In this document: one piece after another, positions 39,489 through 51,616 of the stretch
Numbering within the stretch: the stretch's first letter is position 1
Layout: each line of letters starts with the position of its first letter
NCBI GenBank assembly: GCA_018340805.1
Contig: JACMZG010001908.1
Coordinates: 33,639,239-33,703,238, forward strand
Origin: Microvelia longipes
Lineage: Eukaryota; Arthropoda; Insecta; Hemiptera; Veliidae
Direction: 5' to 3'
Length of the DNA stretch: 64,000 bases
Position numbers and translations under genes: made by a program
Notes under the pieces: model-generated
Databases searched by the model: none
Told to the model about the DNA's origin: nothing
Seen by the model: the letters and a program-made list of their open reading frames with translations, nothing else

Positions 39489-40652
39489 GGGTGCGGGGTG
39501 AGTCGAAACTTTTCCTCACCACATAGGATTTGCTACGCTCATCCTCCCTACTTCTGACTCGCTTCGCTCGTTCTCAAAATATACAAATCATTAAATTAAA
39601 AACGCAACATCTCTTCGGACTAGCTTCGCTCGTTCTCAAAATATACAAATCATTAAATTAAAAACGCAACATCTCTTCGGACTAGCTTCGCCGTCTCAAA
39701 ATATACATCGCAACATCTCTTCGTTCGCTCGTTCTCAATATACAAATCATTAAATTAAACGCAACATCTCTTAGACTTTCGCTCGTTCTCAAATATACAA
39801 ATCATTAAATTAAAAACGCAACATCTCTTCGGACTAGCTTCGCTCGTCTCAAAATATACAAATCATATAAATAAAACGCAACATCTCTTCGGACTACAAA
39901 ATATATCATAAATTAAAACGCAACATCTCTTCGGACTACTTCGCTCGTTCTCAAATATACAAATCATTAAATAAAAGCAACATCTCTTCGGACTAGCTCG
40001 CTCGTTCTCAATATAAATCATTAAATTAAACGCTTCGGACTTGCTTGCTAGTCCTCAGATAGAAAATACATTCGTTTCATTCCCAGCGGTCACCCATCCA
40101 GGCGCTAACAACGCTTAATGCTGCTTAACTTTTATGATCCAACAAAAATTATGATTACTTGTCATATTGAACAAACTTTAGTACTTATTTACCATAATGG
40201 TATACACTTGTACCTAATTTCAACTTAATTAAATGATTTTCCATTTTTTTTTAAACGTACACAAGTCATTTGATAAAAATTTATCTGATGATGATAAGGA
40301 GAAGAAAAAACTTGGCACATATGTTAGTCCTATAATGGCTACATGCATGCCAATCTCAACCGATCGCATCATTCTTTTGATCGCAATGACGAAAAAAATA
40401 GTTTTTTTCCGAATAGCATAACTAACCTATGGACTAATTTTTGTACACAAAGTTTACACTCTAGCATAAATACACTGGAAGCTAAGATGATAACAGACAC
40501 ACACACATACACTCCACACATACATACAGACCCAAACCTTGTAAAAACCACTTAAGGTCTAAAAAACAACTGAAACGGATAATTCCAGTTACATCCGGTA
40601 TCAGATTTTTTCGCAACATAATACTTTTCCTACGGATAAAGAAGGAAAAAGT
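39489..40652 (+). mobile_element. R1 repeat, copy f with longer minisatellite (second occurrence)
   Basis: Counterpart of 20349-21430 but longer because of extra minisatellite units. It also has many one-base deletions between 40140 and 40630. Confidence 0.87.
39560..40035 (+). repeat. Minisatellite of ~60-bp R1-derived units, about 8-9 copies
   Basis: Same unit as at 20430-20800, with eight countable GCAACATCTCT blocks plus one damaged end unit. Several units are internally shortened. Confidence 0.88.
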
Positions 40653-40880
40653 AAAAATGAACAAGTTATTGTCAATAAATTGTACAAATAAACTAATAAA
40701 TATAATATGACACTGGTGAACAGAAAATAAATGTACTTTTGCAAACAATGAAGTTATATATGCAAACAGTAATATCAAGTCTAAGCATTTTCCTCCTAAA
40801 TATAGTACTTATTAAGCTACTTATTTTACATATTCTGAACTCTTGAACTTTTTAACATTTTTAAACACAAACTTAAATAC

Positions 40881-40885
40881 ACACA

Positions 40886-40923
<38 letters not shown>

Positions 40924-40933
40924 ATATATATAT

Positions 40934-40967
<34 letters not shown>

Positions 40968-40970
40968 TAA
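40881..40970. repeat. (CA)n/(TA)n microsatellite
   Basis: Counterpart of 21660-21785. Confidence 0.95.
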
Positions 40971-41197
40971 TTTATATAGTTAATTACTTCCTATAACAAC
41001 AACGTCAATAGTAGCACTTAACATTTATCAGTGACAAGAATATCTTCTTTAAATAAAAAAGGTTTAAAGTCAATTCTTCTCTAAATCAGTTATTACTTTA
41101 TTTTCTTATCTTTATTTCCTCTAATCTCCTTTTCTCCACTACTACTTTGAATATCATTCACTTATCACGTTTGTCTTTAAATATATCAAATTTATAC

Positions 41198-42094
41198 TTA
41201 AAATACTTGCAGACAAAGAATAAAGAAGCATTCAAAACAGAGGCAATCTTTCTTTAGTCCTATCTGAGAGCCAAAGAGAAAAAGTAAAATCTTTGACGCT
41301 GGGGGAAAGTTGGAAAGATGTTTGACAGTTGCCATTCAAGCTTTTATTTATTCCCATTTTTTTAAATGCTTTTGATAAGGTTTTACTATCAAAAACCTTT
41401 TTATCAATGAAAGTTTTCTTTTAGAATAATTTAAAAAAAAATCAAATAAAAAACGGTACTTTTTTAAAAGAAAACCTTTTTATTTTAAACCATTTTACCA
41501 TTGACTTGGTAGACAAAATGTTATATAAAATAAAATATTAAACAAATCAAAAATTTTCCTAAAGCTTATAAATAATGTAAAATGTGTCTAGTAATAAATT
41601 CCACATACTTAGACTTTACACATTAAACATTCATACGCTCTTTTAACCTTTTAAAATGCTTTTAATGGTTGATTTATTTTTACTAAAACTTTGTTCTACG
41701 ACTCTGAAGTCTCCAAGGATGTTTGGTAACACGGATGGAGCCCATTGTATACTATTGTGAACCAATTTATTCATTCAATTTTGTTCTTCTCTTATTTTTA
41801 AATTTTGTCATTTAAAAACAGATGAATGAAATGACAACAATCTAATTCGATATAAGCAGGTGTTGCCATTAAACATGCTCGAAATTAAGAATGAGAATAG
41901 ACTTTTCTATGACAATTTGTCATAAAGAATGACAAATTTCAGGTTCTTCAATATCCTTAAACGTCAAGATTATTCCTCTATTTTCCTTAAATGCGGTGCA
42001 TTTTGGCTATACACACAACCAAACTTTTAGTTATGGATAGTATAAATCAAAAAATAAAGAAAACGGAATTTTGATTAGAATAAAAATCCTTCTT
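41198..42094. other. AT-rich stretch without recognised features
   Basis: First sequence beyond the duplication. Poly-T/poly-A tracts only; no frame of note. Confidence 0.55.
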
Positions 42095-42690
42095 GCCGCA
42101 AAACATCGGGCTTGCTACACTCGTTCTCAGAATATACAAATTGCCAAATTTATACCCAACACGTCTTCTGACTTGCTTCGCTCGACCTCAAATAGTAAAT
42201 ACATTTGTTTTTTCCAGCGGTCACTCATCGAGGCACGGACCTCTCTTGATACTGCTTACCTTTAAATAAATCGTAGGTATACGTGCCGTCTTAAAACGAA
42301 ACTCATTATAATTTTTTGTAACGTAAAGGGATACATTTGTACCAAATTTCAACTCATTTGGGATATTTTTTGAGTTTCTACAATTTTATAAAGACGCATA
42401 GAATTCATTCAATAAAAATTGAACTAATGCAGATTATGAGATGAAACATAGTAAATATATTGGATTTATATATAACCACCTGTTGCGAATCTCAAATCGA
42501 TCAAAACATGTTTCCCTGTTTCATGAATTTTCTATATTTTGGCAAAGACATTATTGCTAGTTTTTGACGTTATAATTTTTTCCGGATAGCACGACTAGGT
42601 TAACACAGTAAAAAATATATTCCGGGCAGAACAAGTAGACCTTAAGTGGGATTTTGTACCAAGTTTAACTCTCTAGCATTAACACTCAAT
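42095..42690 (+). mobile_element. R1 repeat, copy g, 5' and 3' truncated
   Basis: GGGCTTGCTACACTCGTTCTC, GACTTGCTTCGCTCGACCTC, CACTCATCGAGGCACGGACC, AACTAATGCAGATTATGAG, then a TTTGTACCAAGTTTAACTC end. The AACGGATAATTCC block and terminal hairpin are missing because an inverted R1 piece adjoins. Confidence 0.8.
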
Positions 42691-42692
42691 TG

Positions 42693-43010
42693 GAAAAATA
42701 ATCCAGTTGAGGTGAAATTCGATACAAGTTTATGCCTTTACGTAATAAATAAGTATATCAAGTGTCGTTTCACTACGGCAAGCATATGTTTTTTGTTGGT
42801 TCATAAAAGTTAAACAGTATCGAGCGAGAGCCTGAATGGGTGATCGCTGGGAAAAAATGAATGAATTTACAGTGTCAGGACTCGCGAAGCGAGTCTAAAG
42901 ACTTGATGTACTATACATTTTATAAATTTATCGTCCATATTCTGAGAAGAGCGAAGCGAGTTCTAAGTGGTGAGAATGTGCGTAGCGAATCCGATTAAAT
43001 TTTTAAATTT
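42693..43010 (-). mobile_element. R1 repeat, copy g2, inverted 5' half
   Basis: On the minus strand: GGATTCGCTACGCACATTC, GAACTCGCTTCGCTC, GACTCGCTTCGCGAGTCC, CACCCATTCAGGCTCTCGC, then a TCAACTGGATTATT end that meets copy g tail to tail. Confidence 0.8.
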
Positions 43011-44042
43011 GACTGACCTTAACACATTTATAAATAGATTATTTATAGATATGACTAAGTGAAAACCTAAATAACAAGAAAGACAATACTACAAAGTTAT
43101 ATGGAAATATGACTTGCATGTTTAAACCAGACTTCCAATATCCAAACAAGGATGTAGGGCAGAAATGTTAGACTTATAATGCCTTTAAATATATAAGATC
43201 ATAAGAGATTATAAGAGGACATTATATGAGATATTATATTAAAGTTGGATATCGTTTCTATACTATAATCTGTTTTATGTTTGTCCTACATATATATTCA
43301 TAATGCATAGTTTAAACATAAAAATGCAATCAAAGTAATTCAAACTACATTTAGGTCATCAAAGCCATAAAAAGAGTTGCTTTATTATTATTTTGAAAAT
43401 AGTAACTTAAGTATTTATATACACAGATACTGTTTTAGAAAAAGTAAGGTAAAGAGGGACCCAGCTGAATGTTAAGACAATAAAGGGAGAAGCACTCAAG
43501 AAAAAACAGTCATGTAGCTTATCGACACCATTGCTCACCAGGCTTATCTGCTGTCTAAACGCAGCACTATGTTACCTTCCTCTCTTGGTTTCCTCTTTAA
43601 ACAAATGGTTATTTCGTTACGTAAATATACACACACCCTTAGCAATTACTATACGTTTTTTCATAACATCTCATTTATTTTCTAGTAGATAATAAACGAC
43701 TTTGTTTTCAACACTGTTTATTTTGTTTTTAAGTAATATATTATAAAGTAGTGCGCTATACACATTACATTTATTCTCATTTCTAATATGTTTTAACATT
43801 TTAAAGAAATATGCTGCGGAAGTTGTTTTTCAACGTGCAACATATAATCAGCGTAATCCACAAAGAAGAAGTAGTATAAATTCGATAGGAATTTATCATT
43901 TGATTGTTGAGTAATTGGTAAAAATATACAGGATATCACATTTCGTATATATCTCTTCGACTAACTCTGTTTCTAATAGATCTATCGCACAAAAATTGGC
44001 TCCTACCCTGTCTAAGTCGACTACAAGGGGCTTGAATATTCT
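43011..44042. other. AT-rich stretch without recognised features
   Basis: No supported gene or repeat. Confidence 0.5.
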
Positions 44043-44136
44043 CCATGCTATGGACTTATAGCATGAGGACCATGTGCTTGAAGCATACCATGATATGGAC
44101 TTCCATGAGCTTGAAGCATAACATGATCTGGACTTT
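44043..44136 (+). repeat. 33-bp tandem repeat, about 2.7 units
   Basis: Units with CCATG(T/A)GCTTGAAGCATA and ATGAT(A/C)TGGACTT begin near 44070 and 44103; a partial, diverged unit lies before them. Frames through it on both strands (for example 43896-44141 minus) owe their repeated YASS/SW pattern to this. Confidence 0.8.
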
Positions 44137-44240
44137 CTCAAAAATGCACAACTTGCTTAACGTTTCGTTACCAATATCACTAAATTCTGGGAATTTCTTA
44201 CAAAGCTATTGTATTTATGTTTTGACATACATCAGAACTT

Positions 44241-44432
44241 TTGCCTATTTCTAGATCATTACAAGAAATAGATTCCCCAGTTTTTTTTAAATTGACGGAA
44301 TTTCGTCATGTTGGCATTAAATGTTTTGGAAGCCGTGTTGTCTCCGAAAAGGTCCATGTCATGGAATGCTCTAATTTAAAATTCAAAGGTTACCGTAAAA
44401 ACACAGTTTGGCATTCTGTTTGCCATAGTTAG
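44241..44432 (+). CDS. Unassigned short open frame
   Basis: 63 codons with a balanced, less AT-driven composition (TEFRHVGIKCFGSR, VHVMECSNLKFKGYRKNT) ending at a stop near 44432. It has three cysteines and two histidines in its second half (IKCFG, MECSN, HSVCHS), loosely like a small zinc-binding segment. I do not recognise a family. It may be an exon or a transposon remnant, or chance. Confidence 0.2.
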   Translation: MPISRSLQEIDSPVFFKLTEFRHVGIKCFGSRVVSEKVHVMECSNLKFKGYRKNTVWHSVCHS

Positions 44433-44859
44433 AAAGATGATTGCAAAAAAGATAATTAGTTATTTAAGCTCCTGATTGTCGACTTAGTGGGGGTAGACAC
44501 CAATTTTTTAGCGATAGCTCTAGTAGAAGCATAGTTAGTTGGGATGAAATACCTCTCTGAATATAAATTAGCGAGGTACTTAAAATTATAAGAAACAGTT
44601 TCTACGTCAAAAATATAACGATTAACCGCAATAAATTCAAATTAACAAAACATAAAATTCAATATAATAATAAAAGGTATATTGCTGTAAGTAAAAACCT
44701 ATATAGGCTACCAAGTAAAACCACTCGTTGAAGGCTTTCACGAACATGGAAACTAATTTTCATATTACTTCATTAAACTCCAATTAACTAATTTTTAAAG
44801 GTTCAATTAGCCATAAGTTATAATACCTTTGACATTTGTTTACCTAAAAATTTTAAGTT

Positions 44860-45035
44860 CAAGCGAAGCAAAACCGAAGTAATCTTACCCTTGACGTTCG
44901 ATCATTATCTCAATCAGAAGTCGAGCGTGGCGAAAATGAAAAAATGTCACCTTTAGCTAAAAGTAATCATGTCATTTTAAGGACGAGCGAAGCGAGTTCA
45001 AATTTGTGAGGAAAGTATTAAGTTACCCCGTTCCT
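44860..45035 (-). mobile_element. R1 repeat, copy h, inverted 5' fragment
   Basis: The minus strand reads GGGGTAACTTAATACTTTCC, then GAACTCGCTTCGCTCGTCC and later TTCGGTTTTGCTTCGCTTG, the start of R1 with its palindromes. The rest is missing. Confidence 0.65.
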
Positions 45036-46368
45036 GATTTGTTATAACTTAAATCTATCTTTATCTATAAAATATCCCTAAATTCAGATTATTCTTTGAG
45101 CGTAACGGTTTCCACAACTTGGTGGTTACCACTGAACTTATATATAATGAGGCCCAATTCAAGCATTAGACACACTACAGGCCATTATTAACACGTATTA
45201 TTATTTTACGTAGCAAGCATATATAAGCATAAAAATATATTTTATACAAATATAAAATGCTTTTATATTATACATAATTTCTATGCATATTGCTGAACCA
45301 ACAAAGCGAGAATTTTTATTTAATTAGTTCTATATTGTAGAGTTGAGGGAGAGAGCTAATTTTTATAGCTTTTTTAATAAGTAAGTTTTCACTAAATTTA
45401 AATAAAGTCAGAACGAAACATATTGCGAAAATTAGATGTGTTGGGAAAGTAAAATACATTAATATTAAGAGGTCGGTGACATGTTCTTTTAGAGATAGAA
45501 GGGAGCAGGTGTATTTCATGTTACAGGACTCAAACCAGGCGGGACTGAGACACTGATTATCAACCCATGGAAACCCTATGTTTTTATCATATCCTCGCAC
45601 TTGAGTCCATTAACTTTAATCTTTCTGTATTAAAATAAAAATTCATATTGTCTACTTTTAACTTTTAAAGTTAATCAAATTAAGTATACATTGCCTTAAT
45701 TTGGAATAAGAGTCACAAGATAATCCAATTATTTTGTGTTGTACGATTTGTTTCGACCTAGTATTTCTATACATAAATATACGTTAAATAAACTAAATTT
45801 TGGACCGAGTTACATCACACGGGCCTGCGGGCCAGTGTGACACCTGCCTCCATCTCCCATCACCTCAAGTTTAAATATCGAAAGCTATCATATTTATCAA
45901 GTTCTAAAAACATATTTCGTTTATTGTATAATACTACATTGAAACTGGTTTTGTGTAAAAGATTATTAGGATTGGGTGAAATTAAAGTTGATTATAAAGG
46001 TTTCAACTTCTCAAGCGGTAACACCTGCCAAATTAGGCAATTTAAAATTATTTTAACCTAATACCAGAATATACTTTGTATCACAATCACTACACTAAAG
46101 CTATAAAATAAAGAATGAATAAAAGATTTATTTAAAAACTGTTTTATAGATAATTTATAAATTGTTCATGAAATTATTAATTCTTGTTAAAAATTAAACT
46201 CATACATGCATCATTCGAGTAAATGTACTGTTTCATACTTAGTCTTGTCCATAAACCAATTTTGGCGAAGTTCAAAAAAATTATTTTTTGCAAATAAGTT
46301 TTTAAGTAAAAAGAAAAAAAGAGCTTATGAGGGTAAGGGAGTATTTTATTAGAAAGGGGGGACTCAAT
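45036..46368. other. Stretch with one GC-rich hairpin, otherwise nothing recognised
   Basis: TCACACGGGCC-TGC-GGGCCAGTGTGA at 45815-45840 is a near-perfect palindrome of the same style as the GC hairpins at 61255-61505. Frames at 45316-45600 (minus, with a hydrophobic stretch) and 45837-46061 (plus) show no family likeness. Confidence 0.5.
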
Positions 46369-46380
46369 AAATATATATAT

Positions 46381-46429
<49 letters not shown>

Positions 46430-46452
46430 TTATATATTATATATATATATAT
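46369..46452. repeat. (TA)n microsatellite
   Basis: TA array with AATA phase shifts, followed by a short GTGTGTATGTG run. Confidence 0.95.
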
Positions 46453-46811
46453 CTGGTGTGTGTATGTGAATGCGATTATTGTTCCTAGACCTTTCTATGG
46501 GACATAATAACTTTCGAATACTTACTCGGATCGAAATGAAACTTGGTAAAAAACTAAACCTTGTCAATGTCCAAAACCCTATTATTTATAAAAATTTTGT
46601 TACGTCATTAACCCTTAATAATGATCCTACAAACATTTCAAAAAAATCACAAATCTTAAATAAGTGTTATAATCAGGTTAAAATTGTTTACACTTGTATA
46701 ACTATGTATTGTGAGGAAAAATACGAAGTTCAATTTTATTATTAGCATTGATTCCAGTTTTATTGATTTACATATATAACATAATGTAAACAAATCATGT
46801 TTTCTGACTAA
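46453..46811. other. Repeat-like AT-rich stretch
   Basis: A 91-codon frame (46470-46745) begins in sequence containing CGGATCGAAATGAAACTTGG, a phrase also typical of R1-type non-coding repeats. I take it as repeat, not gene. Confidence 0.4.
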
Positions 46812-46892
46812 AACATTTGGAAATTCGCTTATATCGTGGCAGTATGCCACTTATAGAAACTAATAATACGACGAACTAATATAGGACAACAA

Positions 46893-46958
46893 CAATGTGG
46901 CCGCAGAGGGCCCTAGCGCCGATACCGCGTAGCGGCCAGGAGGCCAAAGGCCTCTTGT
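46893..46958 (-). repeat. GC-rich hairpin module, short copy
   Basis: AATGTGGCCGC, GGGCC, CGCGTAGCGGCC and AGGCC-AAA-GGCCT in minus orientation relative to 61255-61430 and 18212-18275. Stands out against the AT-rich surroundings. Confidence 0.7.
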
Positions 46959-47488
46959 TTTTATTTTTTAGTAAAACCTAAGTATAACTAAGTTACCAGT
47001 TACACTTACATTTTTTTAATAAATGGTTATTCAATTTTATTCTACTGCCTAATCAATATAGGATCCATTAAAATATTAACCCCTAAACAAGAACTTTGAT
47101 CTAATTATAGCAAAAGCTTTCGCTTACGCAATATTTAAAATTAGTAAGGTATTTTAAGCTTAGATAAACGTTACCTAGTATATATTTTAAAAGCAAAATT
47201 GAATAATTTCAAATCTAAGCTAATTGACAAATGTCACCATTGAAAACTTATTAAAACCCCATTTATGCACGTGGGTTTCAACACTCAATTATCGATTAAA
47301 TTAAATTTTCACACAGCATTAGATAAACTGTTAATCTGGAGGATTTCAATTAGACACATTAAAATTGTAAATTTGAACAATTTTAAACAACTAAATTCAA
47401 ATTTTTGTAAGAAAAAAGTGTAACCAGGCTTTTGATTTGTATAAAAGAATCAGATAGAATGTACCTTGGATAAGATTCTTCGAATATC

Positions 47489-48958
47489 AATATAGGGTAC
47501 TTCTTTAGATAGTTACTCCCCCAGATGGTTACTCCCCAAAAGGGAGTAACCAAAGATTTGATGTAGATTATTACTCCCTTATAACAAAGTAAGAAAAAGA
47601 AAGGTCAAAGGGCGAAATGTATATTAAAATCAAAGAAAAAAGAGAAGGGACACTTTCATAGAAAAGGAACCCTCAATCATCGGTACTTTTTCTGTATAAG
47701 TACCCATGGGGCGACATTATAGGCAAAGTATTGAATATAATGAATTTAATATAAATAAACTGGAGATATTCAACCTCTAATGGGGCAGGTTGTGGAAATA
47801 CATGGACCAATGAGGTATCAATTTCTATAAATGTACCTGAAAAGGAATATTGGAAATAAACGTATAGAAATAAAATAAATATTATAAAGAAAGGATGCAT
47901 TAATATGTGATAAACTTATAAATAAACAGGTAAATATATATTCAAAATTAAAATAATAATTATGAAATATACTTAAATTGATATTAAAGCAATAAATAAT
48001 TATAAATAAATAATGTGCCAGTAATTATGAAGAGTTAAAGTAAAAATATAAAACGCCAAAACTTAAAACTTAGAGCAATATGCATAGACGACAGAGAAGC
48101 AAATTTGATAAAAGCACAATGTATAATAAAGTTATAGAAACATGAAAGTAAAGACATTAAAATGTTTTACTTACTTTCAAAAAACTTGTTTAATTATAAT
48201 TTCAATATCGATTCGATTTTACGTGAGATAAAACGTACACAATGAGATTTTCACGGTCAAATAAAAGTGATTTTTTTACTAAAAGAATAAAGCTGTTAAC
48301 AGATTTATGGAATTTGTAAAAATTAAATGAAAATGTCAAACAAAAATGACAAATGTCATTAACTAATTGTAAATATGGGAAAATACATAACTTGGTGAAA
48401 ATGCAACTACGGAGCATAAAGTTATGTAATAAAAGATAGCGTTGTACGGGAGTAACTATCTGAAAAAGGTTACTCCCTTCATAGCGGGGTGGGGAGTAAC
48501 CATCTGAAGAAGGTTACTCAGAGACCTCTTTGAATGTTACTCCCCATAGCGTGTGTAGGGGAGTAACCATCTGAAGAAGGTTACTCAGAGTCTTTCTTTG
48601 AATGGTTACTCCCCTCATAGCGTTGTAGGGAGTAACCATCTGAAGAAGGTACTTAGAGACCTTCTTTAAATGGTTACTCCCCTTATTTAAGATGCCATAT
48701 CTTTGTCTTTCCCCTATTATAACCCCAACAAAAGCCCCAATGCTTTTCTACATCCCCGGGTAAGAGCGTATAATAAGATAAAATATATGAAGATTAGTGA
48801 TAAAATCAAAAAACTAAGGGGAGTAACCAAAAAAGGGAGTAACCAGTCTGATCTGTCAAAGGGGAATAACAATCTAAAGAAGGTCACATAAATAAAAAAA
48901 GCAGTATAGTACTCCCCAAAAAGGGAGTAACTATCTAAAGAAGTGCCCAATATAGATT
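47489..48958. mobile_element. Inner inverted-repeat element, 1.47 kb
   Basis: The left end ACTTCTTTAGATAGTTACTC (from about 47500) recurs inverted as GAGTAACTATCTAAAGAAGT at 48924-48943. GTTACTCCCCAAAAGGGAGT (left) and ACTCCCCAAAAAGGGAGTAA (right) lie just inside. Between them are about 850 bases of plain AT-rich sequence and, near the right side, the hairpin array at 48447-48682. A 75-codon minus frame (47673-47900) has no family likeness. Confidence 0.65.
48447..48682. repeat. Tandem array of four long hairpins, 67-70 bp period
   Basis: Complete units at 48491-48545, 48558-48614 and 48628-48682 and a short one at 48447-48477. Each complete unit runs GGGGAGTAACCAT, CTGAAGAAGGT, a loop such as TACTCAGAG, ACCTTCTTTGAAT, GGTTACTCCCC, so it folds on itself with arms of about 24 bases. 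Spacers of 12-13 bases (ATAGCGTTGTA type) separate units. The GGGAGTAACC motif is also the element's terminal motif. Confidence 0.85.
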
Positions 48959-49214
48959 ATACATGGCAGTAAGACTTCACCATATTTTGAGGTACCATTG
49001 TGGAAAAATTTGTGATTCGATTTTATGCTGCAAATCAAATGGTTCAAACTTAGCTTTAAAAACAAGTTTTCAAAGCTATCTTTCGGGTTCTTGGTTACTC
49101 TGCAGCTACATGGTGGTTGTCCTTCATCAATTTGTCATATTAGTTAATATAAAAGGCATACTGCCACGATATCAGCATTTCATAATACATTTCCAAATGT
49201 ATTAATAAAAAAAA

Positions 49215-49959
49215 CGGTCACGGGGTACCTCGGTACTTTTCCTCATTACATTTGATTCACTACGCTCATCCTCGCATCATTTTTTCGCGTATTATGATTT
49301 TTAGAAATTTTCGCTGAATCATTATTGCAAGTTAATAACGACATAAAAAATTATTTTCCGAAAAGCACAACTACAGCGGTAGACTGATTTTTGTACAAAG
49401 TTTCAACTCTCTAGCATAAATACACTGAGCGCTACGATGATAGCAGACACACACACACATACAGACAGAAGTATCTCAAGAACAGCAATACATAAAAATA
49501 CTAGTATGAGTGTAAAGTTATTAAACTACAAAACTAAAAATATTATTTAACATTTCAAAATATTTAAATCGAAAAAAAGAAGATCCATCATGCATGTTAT
49601 GTCGTCACGACGGTACATGCAGAAAAGAATATATCGTCTTTACTGAAGAGACAAAAGAAAAAAACACATGCAGACAGAAAACTTTGCAAAACACACTCAG
49701 GAGGCCTTAAAAACGCCTGAAATTTTTTTGCTCACACAATACTTTTCCTATATACTTACGGTATAAATAAGGAAAAGTAATATATACCTATGGTATAAAT
49801 GAGGAAAGTAATATAAACCTACGGGTATAAATGAGAAAAGTAATATAAACCTGATGAGAAAAGTAATATAAACCTACGGTATAAATGAGGAAAAGTAATA
49901 TAAACCTACGGATAAATGAGGAAAAGTAATATAAACCTACGTATAAATGAGGGAAAAGA
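49215..49959 (+). mobile_element. R1 repeat, copy i, with internal deletion and insertion
   Basis: CACGGGGTACCTCGGT, ACTTTTCCTCATTACATTTG and CTACGCTCATCCTCGCATC jump straight to TTCGCGTATTATGATTTTT, deleting the palindrome and CACCCATCC parts. About 200 unrelated bases (49470-49665) split it, flanked by near-identical ACACATACAGACAGAA and ACACATGCAGACAGAA. The terminal hairpin is multiplied (next entry). Confidence 0.8.
49749..49959 (+). repeat. Tandem array of the R1 terminal hairpin, ~33 bp, about 7 units
   Basis: Units of the form AATATAAACCTACGG, TATAAATGAGGAAAAGT repeat about seven times with small gaps, starting from the normal R1 end. Confidence 0.9.
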
Positions 49960-51616
49960 AACACGTGGTTGATTACATTTTGTGATACGTGTCAATCACA
50001 AAAAATAATATTAAAATTTTCCTTCGTATAAGTGTTAACCATTCATACATAGTATTTTTTATTTGAAACTTTATATGAAACTACCTGTATATATTTGTTT
50101 GATCAGTTAGCCCCTCCCCGCCCCTTTCCAAAAAATCCACTTTCCCCTCCATGACCCCAACTCATTGGTTCATTTTTATGTAAATTTTCTAAAAAAAGTG
50201 CTGTCTTTATTTTTGTTTTTTAAATTTTGCATAAAAAATATTATTTTGCGAATAAGAAATTTACAATTTAATTAAATTTACTTCCTTTTTGCGAGGTAAG
50301 TCGTAAAGAACAATTATAATCGTGTTAATGATATTTAATGTTCAAAGCTTAATAAACAAGATTCCCTTATTTACAAGAAAATGGTTAACACGTGTGAGAA
50401 TTGGAAATAAGTTGGTACTTAAATCAAAAGGATCTGGTTTGAGTAAGACCTTCAAAAATAAAATATTCTTAAAATATATAAATAAACAAAATATATTTAT
50501 ACAAACATATATAAAAGCATATCTCCATTAAAGGGTATACAAATAATAAATTCTTTAATTTATTTTTAAAACTTGTATTTGACAGAACGAATTATTTATA
50601 GACATATAAATATAAAAGAAGGATTTATCTAGAATCAGAACAGACATGTATTAAGGACTGGCATGACGGTTAGATTAAATTTAAATTCCAAACCGTATTA
50701 CAATGCATTTTCTTCAAAGCTTTTCTACTAATTTCCCAGAAACTAATTCCCTTTATCATGATAAATTTAGTAAAAGGAATTTAAAACAGTTATACTACTC
50801 ATCTCTTCAAACAACTCTGTGGAGTAGTTTGGAGAGGCAACGTTAGAGAGGCTATGAACCGTCTCGGGTTCTATGATCCCGGTCAGTAAGAAATAACTAC
50901 TCTATGATCTTAGAGATATTAAAAGTCTTTCAGCTGTGTTAAATAATTTAGTGTCCCTGCCTCCTATAAATGACTACGGTTCAGCCCCCACAGATCCATA
51001 AAATCTTAAAAAAAGTTGGTGACTTTATTTTTCTCTAAGTTGGTGGTTTGCCACATTTCTCAGTCTTATAGATTCCTATTTCTATCTTTAGTTGGGGATC
51101 AGGTTTAATATTTTCGCGTTGGTTGGTTGGCAACGACTTCCGGTTAAGAAAGCTTAAACAGGGGTTGAAAAAGGTGGTCGCTCTGTTTCTGGGGTGGGTA
51201 TGTCAGTTTTTGAGAGTATATGAGTGAGTATGTAAATATGTGTCTGTGAGAATAGTAATTTTTTATTGCTTTTATTCAATCAATTATTTTCTATTGGTTA
51301 ATTAATCACCAAATCATTTAATTATATGCAAGCTGGGTGTTTAAAGAGCGACCTTTTCCTTCCCCCGCGTCCCAGAGTGGGCATAGAGTGGCTTGGGTTA
51401 GAGAGTTTAAGGTGTTTTGGCATTTATCCATAAAACTTATCACCCCGAAAGAGCTACATTATAAACACAGCACTAGCCAAACATCATGACCAAAAATGAA
51501 ACAGTACATAATTCAACTTCTATATCAAAATGAACTGATGAATATTTCGGGAAAAATTAATGTAAAAGTAAAATTAATTTAAAACAGAATAAGTAAAAAT
51601 TAAATAATGAAAGAAA
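49960..51616. other. 1.65 kb without recognised features
   Basis: C-rich tracts at 50110-50150 and less AT-biased sequence at 50800-51450, where codon frames are short on both strands. No family likeness; no tRNA pattern. Confidence 0.5.

Larger units (their letters stand above)
46812..49201. mobile_element. Outer inverted-repeat element, 2.4 kb
   Basis: ACATTTGGAAA followed by ATATCGTGGCAGTATGCC (46812-46846) recurs inverted as GGCATACTGCCACGATATC followed by TTTCCAAATGT at 49148-49200. The arms are about 35-55 bases with a small insertion in the right one. It contains a GC-rich hairpin module (46893-46958) and a second inverted-repeat element (47489-48958). No transposase frame found. Non-autonomous and nested. 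Confidence 0.6.

Noticed and set aside
43896..44141. 81-codon minus frame with repeated serine/tryptophan pattern
   Set aside because: Pattern comes from the 33-bp tandem repeat; the rest shows no family likeness.
48447..48682. Considered as a CRISPR-like array because of regular palindromic units
   Set aside because: Spacers are short (12-13 bases) and similar to each other, the context is an animal genome, and no cas-like genes exist.
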